From: Lingula anatina
Lineage: Eukaryota > Brachiopoda > Lingulata > Lingulida > Lingulidae
Length of the DNA stretch: 60,000 nt
Direction: 5' to 3'
Assembly: GCF_001039355.2 (NCBI RefSeq)
Contig: NW_019774192.1
Span: 251,523 to 311,522, forward strand
Shown here: in pieces, positions 48,445-60,000 of the stretch
How positions within the stretch are numbered: position 1 is the first letter of the stretch
How the letters are laid out: each line of letters opens with the position of its first letter
Made by a program: the position numbers and the translations under genes
The notes under the pieces: model-generated
Database searches by the model: none
What the model was told of the DNA's origin: nothing
What the model saw: only the letters and a program-made list of their open reading frames with translations

Positions 48445-51370
48445 TATCTATTCTGACCCATGGCGACATGATTGCTAAACTTTTCCCTATTTCAAAACAT
48501 TCCAAAATGTCTATTCTTTGTAGCACAAACCTCGGCCAGTAGGCCTAAACTAATATGATCTTAAATGTCTGCTTTTAATCATTACTACAAAGGTCATGTT
48601 CATTTCTTGAACACCTTTAATTAATGATAAAGACCGAAGCAGACGTTTAGTGTACATGTGGGTTTTTTAATTACTTTCCATTTTTTCCAAATTCTGCAAG
48701 TCCGATATCATCAAGTAGGACCTCATCTTCACCCGTATGCTGAAGTCAACCACACAAGTCCATGATCATACATTTGTATTTTAACTGGTTGTTAATGTAT
48801 AAACACCTACCTGTTAATAATGTATATTTCTTATTGAGTACAAGTGTTGAGACATAAATATTATACATTGTAATTAGGTGAATAAATAGATCGATATCTC
48901 ATGGTATTTATACATGTATTATAATATTGTATGGAATATAAAGCATGTATATATTTATTTAAAATTAATAAAGTATGGACATCTATTTTACCTTTGGCAT
49001 TGTGTGACAGTAAATGACTGGTTTTCTTAGTTTTCTCTGTTCTAGTTGAGGTCAATTGACGTTTATACTCCATGAAAATGTCACCGACCTGGAATCATTT
49101 CCCTGATTGTCACAGCACATTTACTCTCGTAACTATTGTCTTGTTTTTATTTTCTCTTTTTACCTTCTTCGATCCGCTTCTACTGCCTGCTAATGACCCG
49201 TTTAGCGGCTAGGATTAACTGGTCCTATTGAAAAGAGGCCGCTGCATTGTTTGATTTATCTTAGTTATCTTACCTGATTCATGAGGGTCGTCTGTGTGAG
49301 GTGTTACTTTAACTTTCCCATTGTGCATTTTGAGAGAAAAAACCTCTAGTACGAATGCGGGCCGATTAATTTAATATTTTAAACCAAGCGAAACAAACTG
49401 CTGATGGTTTGGTTTGCTAGAAATCAACACTACTTTCAACTTCAAAGGAATTGAAATGTGCACACAGGTTGTGTCCTCAATGGAGACAATTCATAAGGAC
49501 ATTTTCATTTGCACTTTACATTCACATTTTTACCAATCTCTGTATTTGACAGCAAGCATCGAGAGGCTCCCCAATTGGCGCTTGCTGAGCAAAGAGTATG
49601 TACGCCCCACCGTCTTTTATTTCATCCATCATGAGTGTGTGTGTGTGTGTGTGTGTGTGTCACGCCGAAAAGGACTACCTGTCCTTGTCAGCCCGTGTAC
49701 CAGATCCAACCCCACTAACCTAAAACTTCAGGACATGTAAAAGTCAGAAATTAAAAAAAAAGAGAGAAGAGAGATATCCAAATCGAATTCTACTTTTCCG
49801 ACAGTCGTGCTGTCTCGGTTTTTGAGCGAAAACCAGAGAGGCAAGACAAAGTGTACGTCGATTTGTTTCGGTTTAGAATATTGCCGTCTTTTTCAATGCT
49901 GATTTACCATTAGATAAGTGGAAATGTGCCCAAAATGGTCACTTCCCTTGCGTCCAATATGTTCAATATTGATTAACCTGGTGGTAAGTTAAAATATGTT
50001 TCATAACAAAATTAATTTTCAAAAAGACTTTATCAAGGATTGATACGGAGTGAGGTATATATGACGTAAGGTCTCAACGTTGCGCAATTCTTTGTACACA
50101 AAATCAAGCCGCGAAAGACTTCGCTGTTTGTTTCGGTCGTGAAAGAAAGTGTGAGTTCATGATCATTGTTTGATTCGTGAGAAACACTGCAGTGCGCTGA
50201 AAAGACTTCATTGTTATAAGAAGTGGCGGAGAATTAAAATGACCAATGCTTACGGTACGCTTGCTAGGGTCATTTCACTGACTGGGCATTACAGAAATGG
50301 AAACGCGACGTCACTGATTAAAACGCTGGAGGCACTTTTTTACGCTTTAGAAGTCGGTCAAATTTTCTCGGCGAGCTGGTACTAATCCATTCTTTTCATT
50401 AGTTTTGATCACTTTTGTCTATTTTTATTCCCACACATGCATCACGACACTCGTGTTTGGTATACAGTATGTATATCGGCTGTAGACTTAATTACTATTA
50501 TAGTTTCAGATATACCAAAGTGCCTCTTCCAGCAGGAAGGGATCCTTTTTTCCTCAATTCTATTATTTTTCGGTTGTTTTTTTTACGTTGAAAATCCCAA
50601 TAAATTAAACGGTAAGTATGTAAATATTAACCAATTTAAGAATTAAATAGAATGTGTTGGAGATGAAATCACAAACCTCCATTATAGAGATAGTGCAAAA
50701 ATCCCGGTATGCATATATGTATATATATTGTTTGCCATTGCCAATTGGTTTTTATCTCAATAACCACCGTATTCTTCTGAACTTGGAATTGTATTAAGTT
50801 CCTGAATGCACGAGCATTCACGTTTGCATGTGTGCATATGATTTCGCGTGAGTGTATGTGCGTGAGCGGGCGCGCGTGTGTGTGTACAATACGTTACCCC
50901 GCCTGCACGCTGCTATTAAGGTTTTCCCAGGGGAAAAAGGCATGTGTTTTTAACCTTCCAGGGTTGTTGACAGAAAGCTTATTAAGTGGCAGTACTAGCA
51001 TTAAGATGTACTATTTGAGGTCAAGTGTCTCTTTGAATGACATTAAATGTTCTTCTTATAAGTGATAGTGCGACAGGGGCTCTGACAATTACAGCAAGTA
51101 CACATTTCATGATCGAGAAAAGTATAAATAAATTATACGTGCATTGCAACTTCCCTTTCTTCGAGTTATGTTCGGTACAATACAACCCCTGCGCTTACGT
51201 TCACATGCACGTGTGCATCCGCACCCAATACGGAGACGGGGTGAACATTTTTCGGCTATGTTTAAGCCTAAGTACTGGAAGAAAGACGGCCTATTTGCTA
51301 TTTGAGAATGTATTCGAATTTACAAGATACATTATTTGTGACTTATGTATTTTATATTAATAAATTGAAG
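48445..51370. other. Intergenic, no gene recognised
   Basis: Short chance ORFs only, plus a (GT)n tract at 49633-49660. A high-complexity segment at about 49185-49300 lacks repeats. No homeobox was found here on either strand. Confidence 0.55.
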
Positions 51371-51377
51371 CCATGAA

Positions 51378-51543
51378 CAGGGGCGTAACCAGGCATACGC
51401 ACGGATGCACTGTGCGTACAATTTTTTGAGCCAACCATGATATTATTCTCCATAAATTCAGTGTATTTTTCAAGGAATATAATCGTACCTGGGAATTTTC
51501 AAAATCTGTCCGTACAATTTTAAATGGTCTGGTTATGCCCCTG
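51378..51543. mobile_element. 166-bp element with inverted ends
   Basis: The left end CAGGGGCGTAACCAGG is inverse to the right end CTGGTTATGCCCCTG. A second internal pair involves GTGCGTACAATTTT and CCGTACAATTTTAAA. No coding capacity. Confidence 0.75.
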
Positions 51544-51716
51544 ATGAATTTGGGTTGTATTTTAGAAAGTGAGGCCATCTAAACTGAATGTGGGCTTCCG
51601 CACTTTGACTCAACTGTCATTCAGATGAAAGTCCAGTTTTGACCTCACGGTCTTGACCCCTGTTGACCAGTCACGGTAAATCTGCCCGTGCATTTATTCT
51701 TAGACCACTATTTGCA

Positions 51717-51800
51717 GATACCCTCTACCAGGGCCACAGATTGTTTTTTTTTTTTTCACTAAATATTAACAGATATGTCTCTGGTTAAATAGATGGCTAA
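51717..51800. mobile_element. Arm of the palindromic MITE-like family
   Basis: TACCCTCTACCAGGGCCACAG, a T run and AGATATGTCTCTGG match the arms of the element at 48292-48444. Only one arm is recognisable. Confidence 0.6.
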
Positions 51801-52804
51801 TCTCTGTACTGCCCCAGCACAAATGTCCACAGAATAATAACTGGTAAAGGGAAATTTGCAGGTGGGAGTTTTATTTAACCAGTCTAAATGTAATATTTAT
51901 TTATTTTAATTTTTTTTTTTCATTCTTTGTACAAGTTAATTCCCGGGGTGGCGTGTAACATACTGTTTGTGAATTGTATTGTAATGTGCATTTCTGTATT
52001 AGGACCCATAGTTGGACCTAGATTGTACACAATAAAGAAAAGTTCTTCTCGTGTCTTCTAACGTACTATACAAATTATATATATATATATATACGCTAGT
52101 CCTCTTTGGTCAATAAAGAATCAAATGGACGGCTCTTTTCTAAAAAAAAAATAATAGGTTTGACCAATATTCATATTGGTTCAAATCAGTGTGATCTTTA
52201 GTGATACAGCTTGAACAACAGCACGCGTGCCACGACAACTGATGCACAAACAGCGAACGCTGTAAGTGTTTTTATTAGTTTACTTCGTTGTTTACCCAAG
52301 AGGTGAAGTCGGTTGACAGTTAACGCTATTGTCCTTTATGCGGGCGACGTTGTTGACTCTGTTAAACCAGAAGTCGATCGGAAATGAGATTACTAGATTT
52401 ATTTCCCTTTCGGATAATTATCACCGATATCATTGAAATAGACTCTCAATAAAATTGATAATCCAACTGGGCCATTGTTTTATTTTTACTTAGAGAGCAT
52501 CGCCGTGATTAGTTATATAGTTATGATCATGCTTAAGGGAGACGTTTGAATTAATAATAAAGGTATTTCAAGTACTTCATTAGTTTATGAAGAGATATAT
52601 TTAGAAGTTGGTTGTTACCGGTATTATCTTTAAGCATACATGAGGGTGTTATGGATTTCTACCTTTACAAATTGCGGGTATCTTTGCTTCTGTGCAGATT
52701 GCTGTAAACATGATATAATATTAAGATAACAAATCCCCACTTAACAACATCGTTTATAGTATTACTAACACAATTATCGCAGACACAAGATATAAATTCT
52801 CATC
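51762..52804 (+). repeat. 1.04-kb direct duplicate, copy 1
   Basis: Ends immediately before the only N of the window and is nearly identical to 52806-53845. It contains an AATAAA-bearing segment at about 52030 and a short AT run, but no ORF of note. Confidence 0.95.
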
Positions 52805-52805
52805 N
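52805..52805. other. Ambiguous base N (likely contig join)
   Basis: A single N placed exactly between two near-identical 1.04-kb copies, as expected for a forced join or collapsed gap. Confidence 0.9.
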
Positions 52806-53845
52806 AATATTAACAGATATGTCTCTGGTTAAATAGATGGCTAATCTCTGTACTGCCCCAGCACAAATGTCCACAGAATAATAACTGGTAAAGGGAAATT
52901 TGCAGGTGGGAGTTTTATTTAACCAGTCTAAATGTAATATTTATTTATTTTAATTTTTTTTTCCATTCTTTGTACAAGTTAATTCCCGGGGTGGCGTGTA
53001 ACATACTGTTTGTGAATTGTATTGTAATGTGCATTTCTGTATTAGGACCCATAGTTGGACCTAGATTGTACACAATAAAGAAAAGTTCTTCTCGTGTCTT
53101 CTAACGTACTATACAAATTATATATATATATATATACGCTAGTCCTCTTTGGTCAATAAAGAATCAAATGGACGGCTCTTTTCTAAAAAAAAAATAATAG
53201 GTTTGACCAATATTCATATTGGTTCAAATCAGTGTGATCTTTAGTGATACAGCTTGAACAACAGCACGCGTGCCACGACAACTGATGCACAAACAGCGAA
53301 CGCTGTAAGTGTTTTTATTAGTTTACTTCGTTGTTTACCCAAGAGGTGAAGTCGGTTGACAGTTAACGCTATTGTCCTTTATGCGGGCGACGTTGTTGAC
53401 TCTGTTAAACCAGAAGTCGATCGGAAATGAGATTACTTGATTTATTTCCCTTTCGGATAATTATCGCCGATATCATTGAAATAGACTCTCAATAAAATTG
53501 ATAATCCAACTGGGCTATTGTTTTATTATTACTTAGAGAGCATCGCCGTGATTAGTTATAAGTATGGTCATGCTTAAGGGAGACGTTTGAATTAATAATA
53601 AAGGTATTTCAAGTACTTCATAAGTTTATGAAGAGATATATTTAGAAGTTGATTGTTACCGGTATTATCTTTAAGCATACATGAGGGTGTTATGGATTTC
53701 TACCTTTACAAATTGCGGGTATCTTTGCTTCTGTGCAGATTGCTGTAAACATGATATAATATTAAGATAACAAATCCCCACTTAACAACATCGTTTGTAG
53801 TATTACTAACACAATTATCACAGACACAAGATATAAATTCTCATC
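52806..53845 (+). repeat. 1.04-kb direct duplicate, copy 2
   Basis: Differs from copy 1 by a handful of substitutions and small indels. For example, TTACTTGATTTA replaces TTACTAGATTTA, and a few bases are lost near 53560. Its right end continues into unique sequence. Confidence 0.95.
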
Positions 53846-54198
53846 GCCCAACCGTTTTGTAAAATGTTAAGATACACGGATCGCACAAAAATGTGTAAGT
53901 GAAATGAAGTAGATTTTATTAAACGGTATATTCAGTTTTACGAACCCACAAGATAGCGAACAACTCAAAATTTGATCCACAAGGCACAGAGTGCTCCTTA
54001 CATTCGGAGGTATATGTACCTTCTTCTCACCTTTTGTATCCCCCCACCCAAATATGTTTATTACAAGTGGAATGAGATAAAACTAAGAATGATTTCAACC
54101 CTTGCACTTTACATATTACAAAATCACATCCGTCCACTATTTTTTCTTTAATTATTTCTAGCGAAGCAAAGCAAATATTTTTATCCATGACCTCCCCC

Positions 54199-54199
<1 letters not shown>

Positions 54200-54249
<50 letters not shown>
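54200..54249. repeat. 50-nt poly(C) tract
   Basis: Fifty uninterrupted C after CCTCCCCCT. The apparent poly-Gly ORF on the minus strand is an artefact of it. Confidence 0.95.
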
Positions 54250-54757
54250 ATCTCACCCCACCGCCACCAGCAAAATCCAAGATCCTCAGGCGACATATCA
54301 AACTTATTGAACGATAACCTCTATGAACTTTTTAAAGATAGTGACCATATCTGTTTATGAACAGACAAAGCCCCATATATACATTACAAGGAGACACACC
54401 GCCGCGTCAAAGCAGATATGAGCGGAACTGTAACAAGTTGATAATGTGCCTCAATTTTGAAAGGTCTTCTTACGCGAAAGTGACAGTCCGCGTGGTCAGG
54501 TTACCAGACGCCGACACGTAATAACTGGGATAAAGAACATGATCTTGAAATGTAGCCAAACGCCGTGGAGGAAAATCGGATTGAATCAATTTTCGTTGTT
54601 CAGCGTGGTCATTGGTGTAGAACGTTGTGTGAACGATGGGCCCTGTGGTACATGGTTGATGACAATATAGTTTTCAAATGCCTGGTCTATTATTTTTCCT
54701 TCACTACGGATTCGTAAAATTTAAATAAATACGTACGGTTCGATATCCTGATGAGAC

Positions 54758-54758
<1 letters not shown>

Positions 54759-54799
<41 letters not shown>
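54759..54799. repeat. (AAT)n microsatellite
   Basis: About 13 AAT units. Confidence 0.95.
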
Positions 54800-55289
54800 T
54801 CATTGGGTTCTAAGTGACACATTTATACATTTGCCAGTTCTCTACATTAATGGTTTAATGATACAAACAATATAAAAAAAATTACTTCATTTCTTTGGAA
54901 AAATGAGATGACAGAAAGATGTCTCTAGAGTGGGCATGGGGAATTTTTTCAGACTTAAGAAATTATTATTAAATGTGAATATATATGCCGATTTCTATGG
55001 TTTTGCACTGACTCTGCCTTGAAACAGAGTTAAGTATATATTTTAATTCTGAAAAAAAATGAAAATTAAAAAATGCACGTATGACGTATTTTATTTTAAA
55101 GTCTATTTTTATCATTATATGATCAGTTTATATGCATTGAAATGCATGTATATATTGTATTTAATTATCTTTATATTGTATTTGCATGCCTATCTTTACC
55201 ATACACAAATGACCCTCTTGAACTTCGGTAATACTCAATATCGAGAGGTCATTATCTCATCGGATTAACAAATTACGCAAATCCCCAAG

Positions 55290-56060
55290 CCTGGGAACTT
55301 GTCTCCCGCGGAGCGAGTGCGCACGCGCCGCTGGCAGCTTTGAGTTGTTCTATCAAACCAATCAGACGTGCCAAATCCTTTAAGAGCGGAGTTAGTGATA
55401 CACTTCAACAGCCCATCCGTAACTAATCCTTTTCACGACCTCGAATCAAAGCCCAATGGCCAATGGCTTAATAGAAAGCGCTTATTTGCTTTTCCCATAT
55501 TTTTCTTAGGGGAAGTAATTTATTAAATTATTTCCTGATCGTTGGTGCATAATATTCATCAGTTACTGAGAATCGATGGAGGAGGAAATAGACGTTGGAT
55601 CCGCCTTGAATAGAGCACACGAGCGTGTTTATTTTATGAGCATTGGACGCGCGCGCTCACTTGTTGAGAACGTCGCCCGATTTTCAAGTTTTCCCATTAA
55701 AATATTGAATGATTATTTATCCTCAATAGATTATCGAAATTAATACGAGAAACAATAGAAATGTAATCATCCCTTTATAATATCCAGTTGAATATTGTCG
55801 CACTGTTTAACAGCGGGTTGTTATTTACATAAGATTTTATGAAAAGATAAGATCGGATAATGTTGCTTACTTATAATTACTGTGGATAAATGGGGGGAAA
55901 TTTAGTTCATTATTAACCAACACATCGCGGCTTATATCTCTCTTGGTAAGTATCACACGAAACTTTCCCTTTCACTTATTAATTGCCCAATAATTAAATG
56001 TTTTAGCCTCTTATTTACACTGCGGTGTAATTAACTTAATTTATCTTATTAACGAAAACA
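55290..56060. promoter_or_regulatory. Candidate conserved non-coding/regulatory region between Gsx and Cdx
   Basis: It is high-complexity, locally GC-richer at the left and free of simple repeats. It has several CCAAT boxes (AACCAATCAG near 55358; CCCAATGGCCAATGG near 55453) and many TTTATG/TTTAC and TAAT-type homeodomain cores to the right. It lies 3.4-4.2 kb downstream of the Cdx stop codon. No coding frame is visible. Assignment is inference. Confidence 0.3.
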
Positions 56061-56555
56061 GGATAGATCATTTAAGTGGCATCTTTGTTCCAAGCAAATT
56101 TTTAGCACGTTTTCCACGAGAAATTCTAACGCCTATTAGACAATCGGTTAATTTTTTTAAGAGAGAAAATTAGTTTTGCTTTAGTCCCAAAATCAGTACA
56201 AGAAGCATATTGCTGCTGGTACAAAAACACAACCATGGAAAAAACACATTTCGAGAAACGTCTTGAAGTTATAGCATATATGACAGACTTGTTGAATGAT
56301 GCTACACTGTGCACGATCAAAACAAATTTCTATTACCCACACTTTTTATAATTGTGGACAGTCAGAGGGTATTTGTTTGTGAACTCCAACAATAAATTAT
56401 AGCGACAAAGATCCCACCATTCTCCCCTTTCAATATATTCGAGTGATTTTCTTTTATTCATTTATTTATTTATTTTCTTTTTCAATGATAGAAAGTACTT
56501 TCGGGCTATAGAACTGAGAATCAGATGAAGTTGCCGTGTTTAAGATTATTTGATC

Positions 56556-56559
<4 letters not shown>

Positions 56560-56608
<49 letters not shown>

Positions 56609-56637
56609 TGTGTGCGTGTGTGTGTGTGTGTGTGTGT
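56560..56637. repeat. Compound (CT)n(GT)n microsatellite
   Basis: About 16 CT units followed by about 22 GT units with one GC step. Confidence 0.95.
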
Positions 56638-56639
56638 AA

Positions 56640-59340
56640 TCGTGCCACACCACATCCGACCACACGAGAAATACAATTATGGGCAACAAACAAGATACCA
56701 AATAAGGCTTCAGGGTCGACGCTCTCAGAATACATATTAAAAAATCAGTATTATGAAAAAAAAACTGAGTCGCCCACTGAAAAGCAAAGATAAATATACT
56801 GTTCAAAGGTGCAGTTTTACATGGTCGTAAATCATATTTAAGAATGTAAACAATATACACAGTATATGATCTATAGAATAATGCATGGCGTGTGTTGTAT
56901 TCAAGTTAGCATTATAATACGCCCTTTTCTTCAATATCCACAGTTATGACTATGTAAGTCCTTATATAAACTATTTACAATTAATTATAAACATAACATA
57001 CAGCCATCACCATCGCCAATCCCATTTAAGTGTGTTAGCAAAGAAAAAAAACTCCCAGCTTTTAATACTTTATATCTATGGCAATGCAATAAAGTAGAAA
57101 ACTAAAGAATATGACTGAGCTATCGTATAAGAACACCATTTGAAATAAAAAATATGTTACATATAGCTCGGTCCTCTGATATATTATGAGAAATTGAAAG
57201 TGGTTAATATCCGCACATGAGGTAGTCTTCTGCTATTGCCCGATTATTATTTTTTTCTTTTTGATTAATTTCTGATTCCTTGCCATAGCATAAATGATGT
57301 TTTCGGAAAGCAATAGTAAAAAGAGTGAGAAAAACACCCCCGTTCGGTGGCCAGATATTATTTGGATGAAAAGAAGATACACCCCCAACCCCCTCAAAAA
57401 ATGAGAAGTATCAAAAAAGCAGGGAAAAAATCAAACAAAAAAATACATGAAACTTCTTTTGTGAATGAATATTCGTCACCGAGATTTCAAATAGGTTATC
57501 GATTTTTAACATATAATTTGATCGCTTTGGCTGTGACAAAAGGCTATTGGACATGGCGCGTCTCACCTAACACAATTTCATTGGTAAATTTGAGAAATTA
57601 AGAAATTGAGATGGGTAGCACGGTAAAAAAATAAAATTTTCCCGGCTTTTGAATTTAACCTTATGAAATAATACGAAAACATGGAATACACAGATCCAAA
57701 TCTCATTATTCACATTGTCCATTTTAACAGAATATCTCACCGTGAAGAGCCCACAAGAGCTGTCTTGAACAATCTTGCTAATTTCTTTTATCGATTTCAT
57801 CTCTAGAGACTTATGAATCAGTAACACTAAATTTTGTTTTAGAATAGACAAAAATATATTGAAAAATTTTTTTTGATACCCAAATTATGTGCGCTGTACG
57901 AAATATTATTTATTCCATTCTGATGCGAGCAACTCTCCTAATCTGTAGTTGACCATTGTTACTTTTGATAGGTTTTTCTATTGAGAAAAGTATTCATCCA
58001 TATTTTGTCTATCATTTGTTTTCTTTTTATTCTCATTTCATTTTTGAATAAACATTTTTTTTATTTATTCATTTATCTACTCGGTATCTGTTTATTCTTT
58101 CATTTATTTGTTAGCTATTTATTCGTTCGTTCATTTTTAATTTTTTTCCGATTATTCATTTCCTTACATTTTACTTTATCTATCATTTGATAAATTCATT
58201 AAATTTTACAACGGTATGATTCGATATGTGACAAAAATTTCTTTGAAGTACAGATAAAAAACACAATTTCTTTACTAAATCAATTTAATGTGTATTTAGA
58301 CATGTCTACAACATAATTTAAATAAAAGCTTAATACATTGCTTGTTTCAAGTGAAATAAAAAGTGCACTTTTCGCCTTGGGTCTATGCCCATTACTGAAT
58401 AAATACAGTATCTGATAATATGTAGCCTACCAGTTGAACAAAGGAGGGTTATTGGCAATTTTCGTGAAGTGGCAAGATATTCTATTCATAAATCAAATGG
58501 AGAGTATATTTAAATATCCTAAGTATGAAAAGAAATGCCAGTACATTTTATACTACTATACATCGTACAACACTGCACAAGGTGGTAATGAAAATCTTTT
58601 TCCCTTTTCACACTTTCTCCTTACACCTTCACACTTTTTAGTGCAAGTACTACCTACAAGTTTTTTCTAAATTTTTTAAAAAAGAATTAAGCATAAACGA
58701 ACCATAAATGAAACAATAGTGCTTTTCTTCTTTTATCAATACCTAGCCTTGCACAAATATATAAGTTATAGGTGATCATTCGTTGAAATTAATGACCTTT
58801 TCCTCAGCTGATGATAGCGGACTTGATGCGCTGCAAGGGAAAAACCTTCAACGTGACCTTAAGCTTAAACAGATGTGAAATCATGCAATGTATTATGCCA
58901 AACATGAGCAAATATTCCCTGAGTCTTCTGTAGCTTCAAGGTAACAGCTGATACGTGTAGTAATTATAATTTCACTTTCATACAAAAAGGGCATATAATG
59001 ACCAGCATTTCAACAACAAATAGCGCCAAGTTTTAAAAAATCATCATGGGTGATATTGATGTGTAAAATAGGACATTTCCGTTAAAGAAACGATAAGACA
59101 GTTTCCAAGAATACAAAATAAGGTTCCCTTCTGTTTATACTTTTTCGGTCCTCAAATACTGCACGATACATGTTTCACGCAAATTTGTGTTAGTGAAAAA
59201 TTAACACTCACACACACAATGACACAGAGTCAAAAAGATGTGATAAAAATCCATAATAAAAAGTCAAAACAGTTCACTTTATTTCACCTTGTCTCCGATT
59301 AAGTTCCCAATGGCAAGAGTTTCACAATGATTGCACTTTT
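56640..59340. other. Intergenic 3' flank of Cdx; no gene recognised
   Basis: AT-rich, with TTTA-type low-complexity stretches near 58040-58140. ORFs here are compositional. Confidence 0.55.
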
Positions 59341-59345
59341 CTCGA

Positions 59346-59351
59346 TTTATT
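59346..59351 (-). terminator. Candidate poly(A) signal of Cdx
   Basis: AATAAA on the minus strand about 100 nt past the Cdx stop codon. A second AATAAA lies near 59280. Confidence 0.45.
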
Positions 59352-59451
59352 TTTATAATATGCAAAAATCTTAAAGAGACCAGGCTGCCTCTTTGCGTTT
59401 TAGACTTTTATATACGATTTTGTATGTGCCGGGTGCTAAACAATGTCAGTT

Positions 59452-59942
59452 TTAGCAGTGACTATGAACTGGACTATGCCTCTGGTTCGGATTTTGTCCT
59501 TGACCTTGTAAATCCATATTTCCCTGTGATGCCTCAACTTTATTGACCATTTGCTGAAAGTCACTTGGATGTAAACTTCCACTGCTGTTACTGAGTGCAC
59601 TGGGGCTGTTCTGAAGTGCGGGACTGCCCTGTAGTGTGACGTCATCCATTTTGTCCGAGGATTCCAGTCCCGAAAGTGTCGTCATTGTCGTCTGCGCCAA
59701 ATGGAAGCTGTTTGTCGTCTGTCCTCCTAACTCCATCTGTTTCTTTTTGTTGATTTTTCTCTCCTTGGCGCGTCTGTTTTGGAACCATATCTTGACCTGT
59801 CGTTCAGATAAGGCTAGGTTGGACGCTAACTCTGATTTTCGCCTAATGGTGATGTATTTGCTGTAGTGGAATTCTTTTTCTAGTTCCAACCTCTGATGAT
59901 CGCTGTAAACTACCCTGTATTTGTCCTTTGTTCTTGTTTTTC
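59452..59942 (-). CDS. Cdx: Cdx (caudal) homeobox gene, last exon; 5' part outside window
   Basis: An acceptor (GTTTTCAG) at 59943 opens an exon in phase 1 that encodes 162 residues and a stop codon. It starts with [20 protein letters not shown], the signature Cdx linker and homeodomain start. It continues with [16 protein letters not shown] and ends the homeodomain in [19 protein letters not shown]. These residues are diagnostic for the caudal family. The tail is rich in Gln, Ser and Asn ([20 protein letters not shown]), as is usual for an activation region. Cdx proteins are nuclear regulators of posterior axis and hindgut development. The exon keeps the whole homeobox uninterrupted. The N-terminal exon, with the expected hexapeptide, and the promoter lie beyond 60000. 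Confidence 0.95.
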
Positions 59943-60000
59943 CTGAAAACGAAGTAGTAAAAACATATATCAAAATATGCTCCCTATAGGATTTTACTTT

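Noticed and set aside
54027-54296. Poly-Gly protein on the minus strand
   Set aside because: Produced only by the 50-nt C tract.

Overview
The window is a stretch of nuclear DNA from a bilaterian animal, most likely a marine invertebrate. The genes are split by introns with GT/AG borders, promoters with TATA boxes and AATAAA signals are visible, and the intergenic DNA is AT-rich, full of microsatellites and short non-autonomous transposons. Two homeobox genes of the ParaHox class, Gsx and Cdx (caudal), identify the locus. The phylum cannot be fixed from the sequence: a lophotrochozoan, ambulacrarian or cephalochordate would all fit. The approximately 1% divergent 1.04-kb duplicate around the single N suggests a heterozygous wild genome.

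Layout from left to right. (1) 345-3596, minus strand: the visible part of a gene whose exons encode four PAN/apple modules followed by the start of a CUB domain. It is an extracellular mosaic protein that runs off the left edge. (2) 3.7-24.9 kb: no recognisable gene. It holds microsatellites, a 690-bp fold-back element, members of a MITE family and an orphan TATA promoter with a splice donor at 9.2 kb. (3) 24971-28884, plus strand: a complete four-exon secreted protein of 271 residues, with a PAN-like N-terminal half and a C-terminal domain resembling the PPC (pre-peptidase C-terminal) fold. A 22-nt microexon keeps the frame. (4) 30313-31656, minus strand, convergent with (3): an intronless coding region for a ZP-domain type I membrane protein, with a non-coding first exon and TATA promoter at 33.46-33.57 kb. 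(5) 33.6-45.8 kb: no gene, several candidate conserved non-coding stretches and repeats. (6) 45831-47788, minus strand: Gsx, two coding exons, complete, with its own TATA promoter. (7) 48-59.4 kb: no coding sequence, an apparent assembly duplication around one N, a 50-nt C tract and a non-coding stretch at 55.3-56.05 kb that looks regulatory. (8) 59452-59942, minus strand: the homeobox-containing last exon of Cdx. The rest of the gene lies to the right of the window.

The point of most interest is the ParaHox arrangement. Gsx and Cdx are on the same strand about 11.7 kb apart, and no third ParaHox gene (Xlox/Pdx) could be found between them or elsewhere in the window. The usual order is Gsx-Xlox-Cdx, with Cdx in the opposite orientation to Gsx in chordates. 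I saw no CRISPR, prokaryotic or viral genes, no autonomous transposon ORF, and no convincing tRNA or rRNA gene.
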